Below, in pieces: positions 26,864-35,133 of a stretch of DNA of 64,000 nucleotides. Positions within the stretch are counted from its first letter, which is position 1, and every line of letters begins with the position of its first letter. The DNA is from an uncultured Sterolibacterium sp. (lineage in GTDB: Bacteria > Pseudomonadota > Gammaproteobacteria > Burkholderiales > Rhodocyclaceae). Below the pieces are notes generated by a model, which did no database searches, was not told the DNA's origin, and saw nothing but the letters and a program-made list of their open reading frames with translations. The translations under genes and the position numbers were made by a program. The stretch covers positions 1-64,000 of the forward strand of contig CAIVDC010000029.1 in NCBI GenBank assembly GCA_903904605.1. The letters run 5' to 3'.

Positions 26864-26892
26864 AATTTAGCAATCAGCGTACAGGATGTCAA
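26864..26892 (-). promoter_or_regulatory. Strong sigma-70-type promoter of the surface-layer-like gene
   Basis: On the minus strand a perfect TTGACA (26892-26887) is followed by exactly 17 bases and TAAATT (26869-26864), four of six -10 matches. Transcription would begin near 26857, giving a leader of about 165 bases before the ATG. The 252-base gap to the maf gene holds nothing else recognisable. Confidence 0.65.
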
Positions 26893-26945
26893 GGAAAGCG
26901 GCCCTATAATTTGATAAATATCCCCTTAGTCGCATAATTACAACA

Positions 26946-28997
26946 TCAATGGTTGATTCCATCGGCACTCAGTGACATCGAGGTGTCGGGTAATTCGGCG
27001 GTCTCCAGAGCAAACCCATCGAGTTCCGGGGCAAAGGTCAAGCTCCCTAGCGCCTCATGAAAAGCCGCGAGACCAAGCTGATAAACCTTCCTTGCTTCGG
27101 CCGGCGTCCGCGTGTGGCAGAGGATGCGATACCAGTCGGTGAGCAGGTCCTGGATCAGTTTTCCAAATGCCTCGGTACGAAAATCATCGCCGCCTTCGGC
27201 GATGTTCTTCATGGCGGCGACGTGCCATGCCGTGTCCGCCGCACGGGCAAAGGCCAGCCAGTCGAAGGTCTTCATAGTCATTGTTGTGATCAGACTTGCA
27301 CGGAAACTCTCGAGCGCTCCATTTGCGCTCCACTTATAGGGCTTCCAGATCGTTGCGGCGTCCGTGGAAAAGGCCGCCCGAATTGCCTGCAGATCGGATT
27401 CTTTGGCAGGATAGGACTCGATCGATTCATCGGCGCTTCGGGTGGGGGTCGAATTGGCAATCCTAATGCCGTCGGAGAGATTGGCCACCCGCGTCGCGTC
27501 CATAACGGTTGAGAGTGATAACTCGATGCCGATACGGGCGTTGTTGAGATAGGAATAGGTGAAAATGTTCCCTGCGCTTTGTTCAAAATTTGCGTCGGCC
27601 GGCAAGACGTCGGCGGCCTGCGTCGCTCCGTGGCCCGCGCCTTCGTCGTCGTCGTGCCAGGTGCCGGGCGCGTGACTCTGGCTGGCATCGCGAAAGCCCA
27701 GATCGAGCCCGGCGAGATAGATCACCGAGGGTCTGAAGCACACGGCCAGGGCTACGGCGACGTTGCCGGAAGTCGGGTGTGTGTAGGCCAGCTTGAAATT
27801 GAAATCGACCACATTGGCCTTGTTTTCTTCTGTAAACAACAACACCTCGCGGAAATCCTCGAACAGCTTCGGATCGGCCTTGTAATAGGCGATCAGCGGC
27901 ACGTCGTGATAGAGATCCAGTTTTTTCAACAGAGGCTCATCGATTTCCGTATCCAGCGTGCACTGAAAATCAGGCTTGATGCCCGCGCCGCGCAGCACGC
28001 GCACGGCGGAGTGGGCGGAGATGACGATCAGTTTGTCCCGGTTCTCCTTGAGCCAGGACAGGTCGTTGGCTAGCGAGGGGCCGCTGGCCACGAGGACGAT
28101 GCGGCTGCCCTCGGAAAGCTTGGGAGCAGCTGCGAGGACCGGCAGGCCGGCTTTTAGATTCCTTGCGCCGTAGCTCAGGTTGCGAAGTTCGCGATCGAAA
28201 GGGACTCGGATTTCGTGAAAAGCGTTCCAGCGTATCGAGACCCGGCGGATAATCTCGTCGAAGGTGCCGAAGGGATAGGCCGGCAGCATGCGCAACCAGA
28301 CGGAGGACGTGACGGTGGCCGTCGAGAGGAGATAGTCGATTGGGTTCTCCGGCATATTCTGTCCGACATGCATCACGACCTTGCCAAAGCTACGGTGGAT
28401 CGCGGAATAATCGAGAAAGAAGCAGGAGAGCGCCAGGCACTCCATGTCCGGTTCGATGAAAATGACATCCTTGACGACGGTGGTGTTGAGGTACTGCGCG
28501 ATGTGCAGACCGGTATAGATGCCCAGGAATATCGTCGCACCGGAGTAACGGCGGCCATCCCCCAGCTTGGGCAGAACGACTTCGCCCGAGGCAAAATGCT
28601 GCAGCACTTCCGATGCGTGGTCGTAAATTCCGGAAATCAATTTCCGCCGGACGTCGGAATGCTCCTCGTTACCGAGGAAGGCGTGGGTGACCGACAGTCG
28701 GTCTATCCAGGCGCTGTGGTGCCAGGATCCGAAATCGCGCACGTATTCGAGCAGGCGCCCAGGCGGGTGACAAAAAGAGTTGCCGGCGCGACGGTCGAGG
28801 ATGTCAAGGAAAGTATTGTTCAGCCTTAGCTCGAAGCGACCACTCCCCAGTGCATAGAGCTCGTCAGCAAGTGAGCCCGGCGCATGTTTTCTGAAGTAGG
28901 TAAGGTTTCTGGCGTGCATTTCCTCAAGCACTTTCTTCCGTTTCTTGATAGTGGCCTTGAGCAGATCGTCGATGATGGTAAACTTTATTGCAGACAT
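26946..28997 (-). CDS. Maf-type motility-associated-factor glycosyltransferase (DUF115)
   Basis: The 683-residue protein resembles Maf proteins, which transfer nonulosonic acids (pseudaminic or legionaminic) onto Ser/Thr of flagellin. The central DUF115 domain is marked by VASGPSLANDLSWL (GPSL at 306-309), a following IVISAHSAVR and DFQCTLDTEID segment, and YLAGLDLGF. The start ATG at 28997 overlaps legF by 13 bases and removes a short upstream extension. It is the last gene of the nonulosonic acid operon. No flagellin or motility gene is in the window; the nearest secreted protein is the surface-layer-like gene just downstream. The acceptor is therefore open. Confidence 0.85.
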   Translation of the reverse strand: MSAIKFTIIDDLLKATIKKRKKVLEEMHARNLTYFRKHAPGSLADELYALGSGRFELRLNNTFLDILDRRAGNSFCHPPGRLLEYVRDFGSWHHSAWIDRLSVTHAFLGNEEHSDVRRKLISGIYDHASEVLQHFASGEVVLPKLGDGRRYSGATIFLGIYTGLHIAQYLNTTVVKDVIFIEPDMECLALSCFFLDYSAIHRSFGKVVMHVGQNMPENPIDYLLSTATVTSSVWLRMLPAYPFGTFDEIIRRVSIRWNAFHEIRVPFDRELRNLSYGARNLKAGLPVLAAAPKLSEGSRIVLVASGPSLANDLSWLKENRDKLIVISAHSAVRVLRGAGIKPDFQCTLDTEIDEPLLKKLDLYHDVPLIAYYKADPKLFEDFREVLLFTEENKANVVDFNFKLAYTHPTSGNVAVALAVCFRPSVIYLAGLDLGFRDASQSHAPGTWHDDDEGAGHGATQAADVLPADANFEQSAGNIFTYSYLNNARIGIELSLSTVMDATRVANLSDGIRIANSTPTRSADESIESYPAKESDLQAIRAAFSTDAATIWKPYKWSANGALESFRASLITTMTMKTFDWLAFARAADTAWHVAAMKNIAEGGDDFRTEAFGKLIQDLLTDWYRILCHTRTPAEARKVYQLGLAAFHEALGSLTFAPELDGFALETAELPDTSMSLSADGINH

Positions 28998-29677
28998 TTC
29001 TTTCTTTCCAGCAAACATTCGGCCAGCGCCAGGTCGGCCGGGGTATCGATATCCAGGGCCCGCGCGTCGGGCATGACAAAGGCCACGGCGCCGGGCATGA
29101 GAAAGTCGCGAGTGTGCCTCAAATCCAGCGTTCGTGCGACATAGACGGCACCGTTCAATGCATAGACGTCGGGAAGATCCTGGCGCCGGGCGGGGATATT
29201 GTCGAAGAGCGGCGACATGCGACCCTCTTCATCGATCCGGTAAGTCCAGTAGGGGTGTTGCGCCGGTGGCGAGACACTGACGCATGCCGGGGCATCGCCG
29301 TCAGCGCACCGGAAGATGCCGCCATCGATATCGGCGGTCTCGCGCAGCGGCGAGGTAGGCTGCAGCAACACGACATAGTCGTACCCCGGCAGAGCGTCGA
29401 GGGCGTGCAACACCGGGTCTATGCCCGGAGTGTCGTCGCGGGCCAGCTCGGCCGGCCGGATGAAGGGCGCTTCGCAGCCCCACGCCTTGGCGACGGCTAT
29501 GATCTCCGCATCCTCCGAGGACAGGATCAGGCGGTCTATGTAGGCGGACTTCTGGGCTGCCGCTATCGTCCAGGCGATCAGCGGCTTGCCGGCCAGCGGC
29601 CGGAGGTTCTTGCGCGGCACGCCCTTCGAGCCTCCTCGCGCGGGAATGATCGCGAGCACGGACTTGCCATTAATCAT
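28985..29677 (-). CDS. legF: CMP-nonulosonic acid cytidylyltransferase
   Basis: This 230-residue enzyme activates a sialic-acid-like sugar with CTP, giving the CMP donor used by the transferase. It starts SVLAIIPARGGSKGVPRKN, the diagnostic P-loop-like motif of the NeuA family, and contains LLQPTSPLR, which binds the nucleotide. The length is typical. It overlaps ptmE by four bases (ATGA) and maf by 13. The Leg name is preferred over Neu because LegB, LegC and PtmE homologues are in the same operon. Confidence 0.92.
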   Translation of the reverse strand: MINGKSVLAIIPARGGSKGVPRKNLRPLAGKPLIAWTIAAAQKSAYIDRLILSSEDAEIIAVAKAWGCEAPFIRPAELARDDTPGIDPVLHALDALPGYDYVVLLQPTSPLRETADIDGGIFRCADGDAPACVSVSPPAQHPYWTYRIDEEGRMSPLFDNIPARRQDLPDVYALNGAVYVARTLDLRHTRDFLMPGAVAFVMPDARALDIDTPADLALAECLLERKKCLQ

Positions 29678-30726
29678 GCGGCGAAGACGCCCGCGAATTC
29701 GCCGTTGGCGCGGTCGTAGTCGGCCAGTTGGCCGATGTCCAGCCAGTACTCTCGTATGGGGAAGGCGGCCGTTTCGCGGTTCTCGGCGATGAGTTTTTCG
29801 AACAGCGAGGGCATGTCGAAGAAGGTGTCACGAGGGACGAGTTGCAGCGCCTCGGGTTCCAGCACGTAGATGCCTGCGTTGACAAAGAAGCGCTGCACCG
29901 GCTTCTCGTCGATACCGGCAATACGCTGGCCGTCGAGGCGGACCACGCCATAGGGCACCTGGAAATCGTACTCGCGCACGCACATGGTGGCCTGGGCGCG
30001 ATGCTCACGATGAAAATCGAGCAAATGACGAAAATTGACCTTGGTCAGCAGGTCGCCGTTCATGACCAGGAAAGGGGAGGTCGGCGGCTCCGGCAGGAGG
30101 CTCAGCGCGCCGGCCGTACCCAGTTTGCGGTCTTCCTCCAGGTAGTGGATTTGCGCGCCCCAGCGGCTGCCGTCGGCGAAGTGATCCTTGATCATCCCGG
30201 CCATGTAATTGACGGAAATGAAGAAGCGGTGAAAGCCTTGCTCGACGAAGTTTTCGATGATGGTTTCAAGCAGCGGCTTGTTGCCGACATTGAGCATGGG
30301 CTTGGGTCTATCGTTGGTCAGCGGGCTCAGGCGGGTGCCCAGTCCGCCGGCCATCAGCACCACCCAGTTGTCACGCTCGCTTGGACGGATCAGCTCTTCG
30401 AGCAGTTCGACGCCGATCACCCGGCCTTCGTCGTCGACCACGGGCACGCGGTGAATCTGCTTGCGCTGCATATCGGCCAGGACTTGCGAGATATCGTGCT
30501 CCGCGCGCGCCACGGTGGGCCGCGGGTTCATGATAGTCTGCACCGGCTGATCGAGGCCGAAGCCCTTCAGAATTGCCCGCCGGAGGTCGCCGTCGGTGAC
30601 CGTGCCGAGCAACCGGCGCCCGCCATCGACCACCAGGGCGATCTGCAGCGCGCCGTTGTCGATGGTCTGGATAGCCTCGCGCAGGGTCGCATCGGGGGCG
30701 ATCAAGGTGGATTTCCAATCTTTCAC
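29674..30726 (-). CDS. ptmE: CBS-domain sugar-1-phosphate nucleotidyltransferase (PtmE-like)
   Basis: The 350-residue protein has two CBS domains (residues 1-115) before a nucleotidyltransferase domain starting VVLMAGGLGTRLSPLTNDRPKPML. PtmE of Campylobacter makes GDP-glucosamine, the GDP-linked entry point of legionaminic acid synthesis, and has this CBS-NTase layout. A late EYWLDIGQLADYDRA motif matches the family's C-terminus. The GTG start at 30726 overlaps the stop of the methyltransferase gene (GTGA). Its presence suggests GDP- rather than UDP-linked intermediates for the Leg pathway. Confidence 0.88.
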   Translation of the reverse strand: MKDWKSTLIAPDATLREAIQTIDNGALQIALVVDGGRRLLGTVTDGDLRRAILKGFGLDQPVQTIMNPRPTVARAEHDISQVLADMQRKQIHRVPVVDDEGRVIGVELLEELIRPSERDNWVVLMAGGLGTRLSPLTNDRPKPMLNVGNKPLLETIIENFVEQGFHRFFISVNYMAGMIKDHFADGSRWGAQIHYLEEDRKLGTAGALSLLPEPPTSPFLVMNGDLLTKVNFRHLLDFHREHRAQATMCVREYDFQVPYGVVRLDGQRIAGIDEKPVQRFFVNAGIYVLEPEALQLVPRDTFFDMPSLFEKLIAENRETAAFPIREYWLDIGQLADYDRANGEFAGVFAA

Positions 30727-31403
30727 GCTGCCCCCCTCCCGAGCTTGGTGCCGGCAATCAGCCATTCGCGCACGGTGCGAGTCTCATGTTCGTAGCTGCG
30801 GGTGAGCAGTTCGACCTCCGTGACGCTGAAGCCCTGCACCAGCGCGGCAATTTCGTCTCGCCCGGTAAATCGCGAGTAGCCCTTGCCGTGGAGCGGACCT
30901 TCCGCCACGACCCAGGCATTATGCCCCGCAGTTTCGCCAGTGCCGTCGCCCCAACTGCCCGTTGCGAATGTGCGCGAATACAACTTGTTGCCGGGGCGGG
31001 TGACGCGCGCCATTTCTCCATAGATGACCCGCGAGGCATCGATCGGGTTGCAGTAGATGGCCTCGTTGTCGATCACCGCATCGAAGCCGCCATCTGCAAA
31101 AGGCAATCTGCTCATGTCGCCGCAATGAAGCTCGCCCTTCCATCCGGGACACTCAAGATCGAGACGCTGGCGCGCCTGCTCGACGGCGGTGGCCGAGCCA
31201 TCGACGCCATAGACGCTGAAACCCTCACGGGCCATGAACCACAGATTGGCGCCGGGCCCGCAGCCGACCTCCAGCAGTTTGATCCGGGCGCGGTCTGGCT
31301 CCCGGTAGAAGTTCCGGGCGACAAAGCGAATCAAGTCCTCGCCGGGGTATTTCCCCCAGGCCTGACTGCTGAATACATTCTCCCAGATGGGATCCCACGC
31401 CAT
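30723..31403 (-). CDS. Class I SAM-dependent methyltransferase
   Basis: The 226-residue protein shows SAM motif I in LLEVGCGPGANLWFMA, an acidic YGVDGS second strand, and the DAVIDNEAIYCNP segment in place of motif IV. AAAGGA lies before the ATG at 31403. It lies inside the nonulosonic acid operon and may methylate the nonulosonic acid or its N-acyl group, as such derivatives are known in Campylobacter. That role is inferred from position. Confidence 0.85.
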   Translation of the reverse strand: MAWDPIWENVFSSQAWGKYPGEDLIRFVARNFYREPDRARIKLLEVGCGPGANLWFMAREGFSVYGVDGSATAVEQARQRLDLECPGWKGELHCGDMSRLPFADGGFDAVIDNEAIYCNPIDASRVIYGEMARVTRPGNKLYSRTFATGSWGDGTGETAGHNAWVVAEGPLHGKGYSRFTGRDEIAALVQGFSVTEVELLTRSYEHETRTVREWLIAGTKLGRGAA

Positions 31404-31413
31404 CGCAAATCCT

Positions 31414-32424
31414 TTACCGATAAAACAGTATTCTATTGCCGCTCGCGCCGTGGCGACTAGCCCAATACACTTTGAGGGCAGAGTAGGCCTGCGGCTCGTG
31501 TATCTGCCGGCCGATACGGAAGCGGGCACGCTGTGATGAAAAGCCGGCTTTGAAGAACAGCAGGGGGTTGGCAGGCGCGGCATTGCTGCCGCCGCCCAGA
31601 TGCAATCGTCGCTTGCCCGCCAGTTGACCCCTGAGTGCCGCCTCGTGCAGGATCAGGTTGGTGGCGCCTCTCGACTTTCCCTCGACATTGGCGGCGGACA
31701 GATGATACTCGACCATTTCCGCGCCGGGGAGAAAGATGGCGCCGGCGAGGACTTTCCGGTCATCGCGACAGATGGCGAGCCAGGGTGCACCGGCCCCTTC
31801 GGCCGCGCCGGTCAGCAAACGCTCGAAGTAGGAGGGCGGGAAGAAATACTCGTCATCGGCGCCTATGGCCCGCATCGTGTCCGTATAGAGTTCAGGGAAT
31901 ACCGCCCGGAATTCCGCTGCTGCCCACCATTCGACGTGCAGCCCAGATTTCAACGCCTTGCGAACAGCGGTGCGCACCCGCGTCGTGTATTGCGCCATCA
32001 GGCCGGGAACGGCAAGATCGATCCACACGGTCATGCGGTCATCGAAAATATCGCCGGAAAAAAACCGCCAGTTCTCGAGCAGGGGATGGAAGCGGATGAA
32101 TTCGACCAATACCTTCTTTTCCTGGCACCAGTCCTTCCAAACTGCCGAGGCGGACTGGAGAAACGCGGGGTCGGTGGTGCTGGCCACCGGGCCGCCGTAG
32201 CCATAGGCCGATTGCACGTCGACGAACTCCGTACCTGGCACCGGTTCGGTGTGAAAAGCGTGGTAATAGGACTCGCCGCCCTCTTCATGGACGAAGAAGC
32301 ATGGCGAAAGGCCTCGGTCGCGCTCCGCATCGGCCAGCAGGTAGTAGGGATGGAGCGAAGGCGCCTGTAATTCCGCCGGCAGGCGGCGCAGCACGTCGGC
32401 TGCCTTAGCGGGGGTGACCAGCAT
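31414..32424 (-). CDS. GNAT/FemAB-like acyltransferase
   Basis: The 336-residue protein resembles FemAB/GNAT-type acyltransferases found in nonulosonic acid loci. It contains a RVRTAVRKALKSGLHVEW segment, a central FPELYTDTMRAIGADDEYFFPPSYF segment and LHLGGGSNAAPANPLLFFKAGF near the C-terminus. The two-half arrangement fits a duplicated GNAT fold. It might be the N-acyltransferase of the legionaminic pathway, because no PglD-like LegH is recognisable in the window, or it could add a modified acyl group to the finished sugar. The ATG at 32424 is preferred over a TTG one codon earlier. Confidence 0.68.
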   Translation of the reverse strand: MLVTPAKAADVLRRLPAELQAPSLHPYYLLADAERDRGLSPCFFVHEEGGESYYHAFHTEPVPGTEFVDVQSAYGYGGPVASTTDPAFLQSASAVWKDWCQEKKVLVEFIRFHPLLENWRFFSGDIFDDRMTVWIDLAVPGLMAQYTTRVRTAVRKALKSGLHVEWWAAAEFRAVFPELYTDTMRAIGADDEYFFPPSYFERLLTGAAEGAGAPWLAICRDDRKVLAGAIFLPGAEMVEYHLSAANVEGKSRGATNLILHEAALRGQLAGKRRLHLGGGSNAAPANPLLFFKAGFSSQRARFRIGRQIHEPQAYSALKVYWASRHGASGNRILFYR

Positions 32425-32438
32425 CAAGGGGCGGTTTC

Positions 32439-33515
32439 TTAGAGCGTTTCATCGTCGCCATAGTCACGCGTCGCAGCCTTCCCGAGATAAGCCCAATAGT
32501 CCATCGGACTCACGCCATTACCCGGTCGCTTGGATGTCAGGTTTTCTTCCGAGAATACTTCTCCGGCCCGGATGGATCGCGATGCCACCAGGCTCTTGCG
32601 GGCAATGGGCTTGTTCTTGAGTTCCGATGCGCTCGGGATCTTGATGCCGTTGCCGAGCGCCTGCTCCACCTGCCGGATCGCGGTCACCAGGGCGGCCAGT
32701 TCGGCGGGCTCCAGCGAGGCCTTGTGGTCGGGGCCGGGCAGGTTGCGGTCCAGGGTGAAGTGCTTTTCGATGACGCTGGCGCCGAGTGCGACAGCCGCGA
32801 CGGGAATGGCAATGCCCTCGGTATGATCGGAATAGCCGACGGGAAGGCCGAAGGCGAGCCGCAGGGTGGCCATGGCGCGCAGATTCACTTCGGCAATCGG
32901 AGCCGGATATTCCGTGGTGCAGTGGAGCAAGGTCACAAGGTCTCCAAGCACGCCGCGGCCCGCGGCCGACAGGTAAGCCGCCTCGAACCCGTTGCGCGAG
33001 GGCAAGGCTGTCGGCTCCAGGTAGCCGAAGGCAAGCACGCCGAGCGCAGCCTCGATATCGCCCAGGGTGCACATGCCGGTCGACAGAATCACCGGCCGGC
33101 CGGTGCGGGCGATCTTGAGCAGCAGCGGCCCGCTGGCAATGTCGCCGGAGGAAACCTTGATGATCGGCACATCCATCTCATTGACCAGCAGGTCTATGCT
33201 GGGCTCGTCGAAAGGCGTGGATAGAAAGCGGATTCCCCGATTGCTGCAACGTGCGGCAATGATCCGGTGCGCCTCCAGTCCGAGTTCCAGTTGCTTGACC
33301 ATGTCCAACTGGCTTTCCGCGGCTTCGGTGGTCTGCTTCTGGTAGTCGGCCTTTTCGGCGTAGCGGCTGATTTCGGCTTCGGCACGGAAAGTCTGGAACT
33401 TGACGATGTCGGCGCCGGCGGCGGCGGCGGCATCCACCAGCGCCAGCGCCCTGTCCAGCGAGCCGTTGTGATTGACGCCGGCTTCGGCAATGATGAGGGT
33501 CGGGGTCGCGCTCAT
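32439..33515 (-). CDS. legI: Nonulosonic acid synthase (legionaminate/sialate synthase)
   Basis: This 358-residue enzyme condenses a six-carbon 2,4-diamino or N-acyl sugar with phosphoenolpyruvate to make the nine-carbon acid. It starts LIIAEAGVNHNGSLDRAL, contains KFQTFRAE, the LHCTTEYPAP segment, GYSDHTEG and EKHFTLDRNLPGPDH, all conserved in the NeuB family. The C-terminal 60 residues form the antifreeze-like SAF domain (SRSIRAGEVFSEENL). The start overlaps the preceding stop (ATGA). NeuB and LegI are hard to separate by sequence; context favours LegI. Confidence 0.93.
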   Translation of the reverse strand: MSATPTLIIAEAGVNHNGSLDRALALVDAAAAAGADIVKFQTFRAEAEISRYAEKADYQKQTTEAAESQLDMVKQLELGLEAHRIIAARCSNRGIRFLSTPFDEPSIDLLVNEMDVPIIKVSSGDIASGPLLLKIARTGRPVILSTGMCTLGDIEAALGVLAFGYLEPTALPSRNGFEAAYLSAAGRGVLGDLVTLLHCTTEYPAPIAEVNLRAMATLRLAFGLPVGYSDHTEGIAIPVAAVALGASVIEKHFTLDRNLPGPDHKASLEPAELAALVTAIRQVEQALGNGIKIPSASELKNKPIARKSLVASRSIRAGEVFSEENLTSKRPGNGVSPMDYWAYLGKAATRDYGDDETL

Positions 33516-35110
33516 GTTGCTGGCTGTACGCTCATTTCCGCCTTGTCCGATTGAAACCGGATCGTGTACTTGCGAAATGGCGCGCAATCGAAGGCGATTT
33601 CGGTTTTCAGGTCGAAATCGGTCATGCTCGACGCTCTGGGCCGGAGGCCGGGATAGAAGCGATCGAACAGGCCGCGCAAGGAGGCGCCCAGGCCGTGATC
33701 GAGTGTCTTGATGAACTGGCCATCGACATCCTGCTCGGTCACTTCGACGAACTCGACCTCGTTCCGGTTGTCGCGCAAAGCCTGGGCATAAGATCGCCAA
33801 GCAGCGCATGGCTCCATCGAGTCCCGGGTCGAATGAATCATGCGGTATTGGACCGGGCACAGCGTTGTGCGGCTGCGGATTTCCAGGTGCTTGGTCAGGT
33901 CCCGGATCTCACTATGCCCCTCGTCGAATGAGCGGCCGTTCACAATCGAACCCGTAGTCCACGGCGTGATCGTATTCAGCAGCAAGACTGCCCGCAGGCT
34001 TTCCACGGGCTGGATCGTTTCAATGTTTCCGCTGAAATGGATCTGGGCGGGATCGACTTCGCCGGAAATGAAACGCCGGGTTCCCGCTCCCACACCCAAG
34101 TAGCCGGAATTCGACACCACGGCACTGATCGAGTTGGCCGCGAACTTGGCCACCAGGTGCGCGATATAGCCGCCATGGCTGGACCCGAACAGGATGATGT
34201 TGCGCCGATCGAAGCTCAACTTCTCATGCGAGTTCAATCGGCCCAGCACCGTCAGGTAATCCATCGCCTGAAGCACGCCGAAATTCTGGTAGTCGCCGTT
34301 CTGCGGGACGAGCACGCCACCGATGGCCAATTCTGGAAGCTTTTCACCCAGACCGGCAATGCTCTTCTCGATGTCCCCCGGCAGGAATTCGCTGCCGTAG
34401 GCGGCGCACAGCGCCCTGATCCTCACCAGGTTTGCGGGCGGAACCCGGACTGAGGCACCGGTCGATAATCTGCTTGAGACGCAGTGATGTTCGACGGACG
34501 CCACTGCCAGTTGGTAGCGCTCGGCGATATAGGCTCTGAGCTTGCCTTGATAATCTGCCGACGCATCTTCACCAAAACCGGGCATCAGCACCACCAGTCC
34601 CTGGGCGGGGCCAGCGCGCGGCGCCGTGCAGTGGTAGATCAAGGGGCTGACGCGGGGGATCTCCAGCTCCACATCGTCCGGGCCGGCCAGCGTTTCGGTC
34701 CATTCGAGCAGTTCGGATCCGCCCTCGGGGTCGGCGGCTGCAGCAGCTTGCACTTTCCCGGTCAATTCGCCGACGATGCGCGCATCGTCGGCGCTGGCAT
34801 GTTCCGACCCAACCAGGCCTTTGAGCAATTCCAGCGCCTTGTCGTGTCGGTCTATGGCACGCCATGCCTGGGCCAGTTCGCGGATGATAGGCGCTGCGGA
34901 GTTGCGCTCTGCCGCTTCGGCCAGATATTTTATGGACAGCGCATGCTGAAAGTTCCGCGCGGCAATTCTCGCGAGAATCACACGCGCATTGACGTTGGGC
35001 GGATCTTCCGCGAGCGCTCTGATGCACAGGGCCTGGGCGAGCGGGAGCGCCTCGTCGGCGCCTGACTGCAGCAGCGCGTAAGCCTCTTCGATGACGGGTT
35101 GCAAATCCAT
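33512..35110 (-). CDS. TPR protein with alpha/beta-hydrolase domain (DUF2920-like)
   Basis: The 532-residue protein has a helical, TPR-like N-terminus (about 1-130) followed by an alpha/beta-hydrolase domain. The nucleophile elbow is GSSHGGY near residue 310, with an upstream VVLMPGFGEDAS oxyanion-type segment and a late LDHGLGASL histidine. This resembles DUF2920 proteins found in nonulosonic acid and flagellin-modification loci, which may deacylate or otherwise trim sugars. It is coupled to legI by ATGA overlap. The hydrolase fold is well supported; the substrate is not. Confidence 0.7.
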   Translation of the reverse strand: MDLQPVIEEAYALLQSGADEALPLAQALCIRALAEDPPNVNARVILARIAARNFQHALSIKYLAEAAERNSAAPIIRELAQAWRAIDRHDKALELLKGLVGSEHASADDARIVGELTGKVQAAAAADPEGGSELLEWTETLAGPDDVELEIPRVSPLIYHCTAPRAGPAQGLVVLMPGFGEDASADYQGKLRAYIAERYQLAVASVEHHCVSSRLSTGASVRVPPANLVRIRALCAAYGSEFLPGDIEKSIAGLGEKLPELAIGGVLVPQNGDYQNFGVLQAMDYLTVLGRLNSHEKLSFDRRNIILFGSSHGGYIAHLVAKFAANSISAVVSNSGYLGVGAGTRRFISGEVDPAQIHFSGNIETIQPVESLRAVLLLNTITPWTTGSIVNGRSFDEGHSEIRDLTKHLEIRSRTTLCPVQYRMIHSTRDSMEPCAAWRSYAQALRDNRNEVEFVEVTEQDVDGQFIKTLDHGLGASLRGLFDRFYPGLRPRASSMTDFDLKTEIAFDCAPFRKYTIRFQSDKAEMSVQPAT

Positions 35111-35133
35111 TTTGTCTTTGGTCAGTGAATTGG

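Noticed and set aside
26905..26910. Perfect TATAAT on the plus strand
   Set aside because: No suitable -35 element lies upstream and no plus-strand gene starts nearby; the surface-layer-like gene is on the minus strand.
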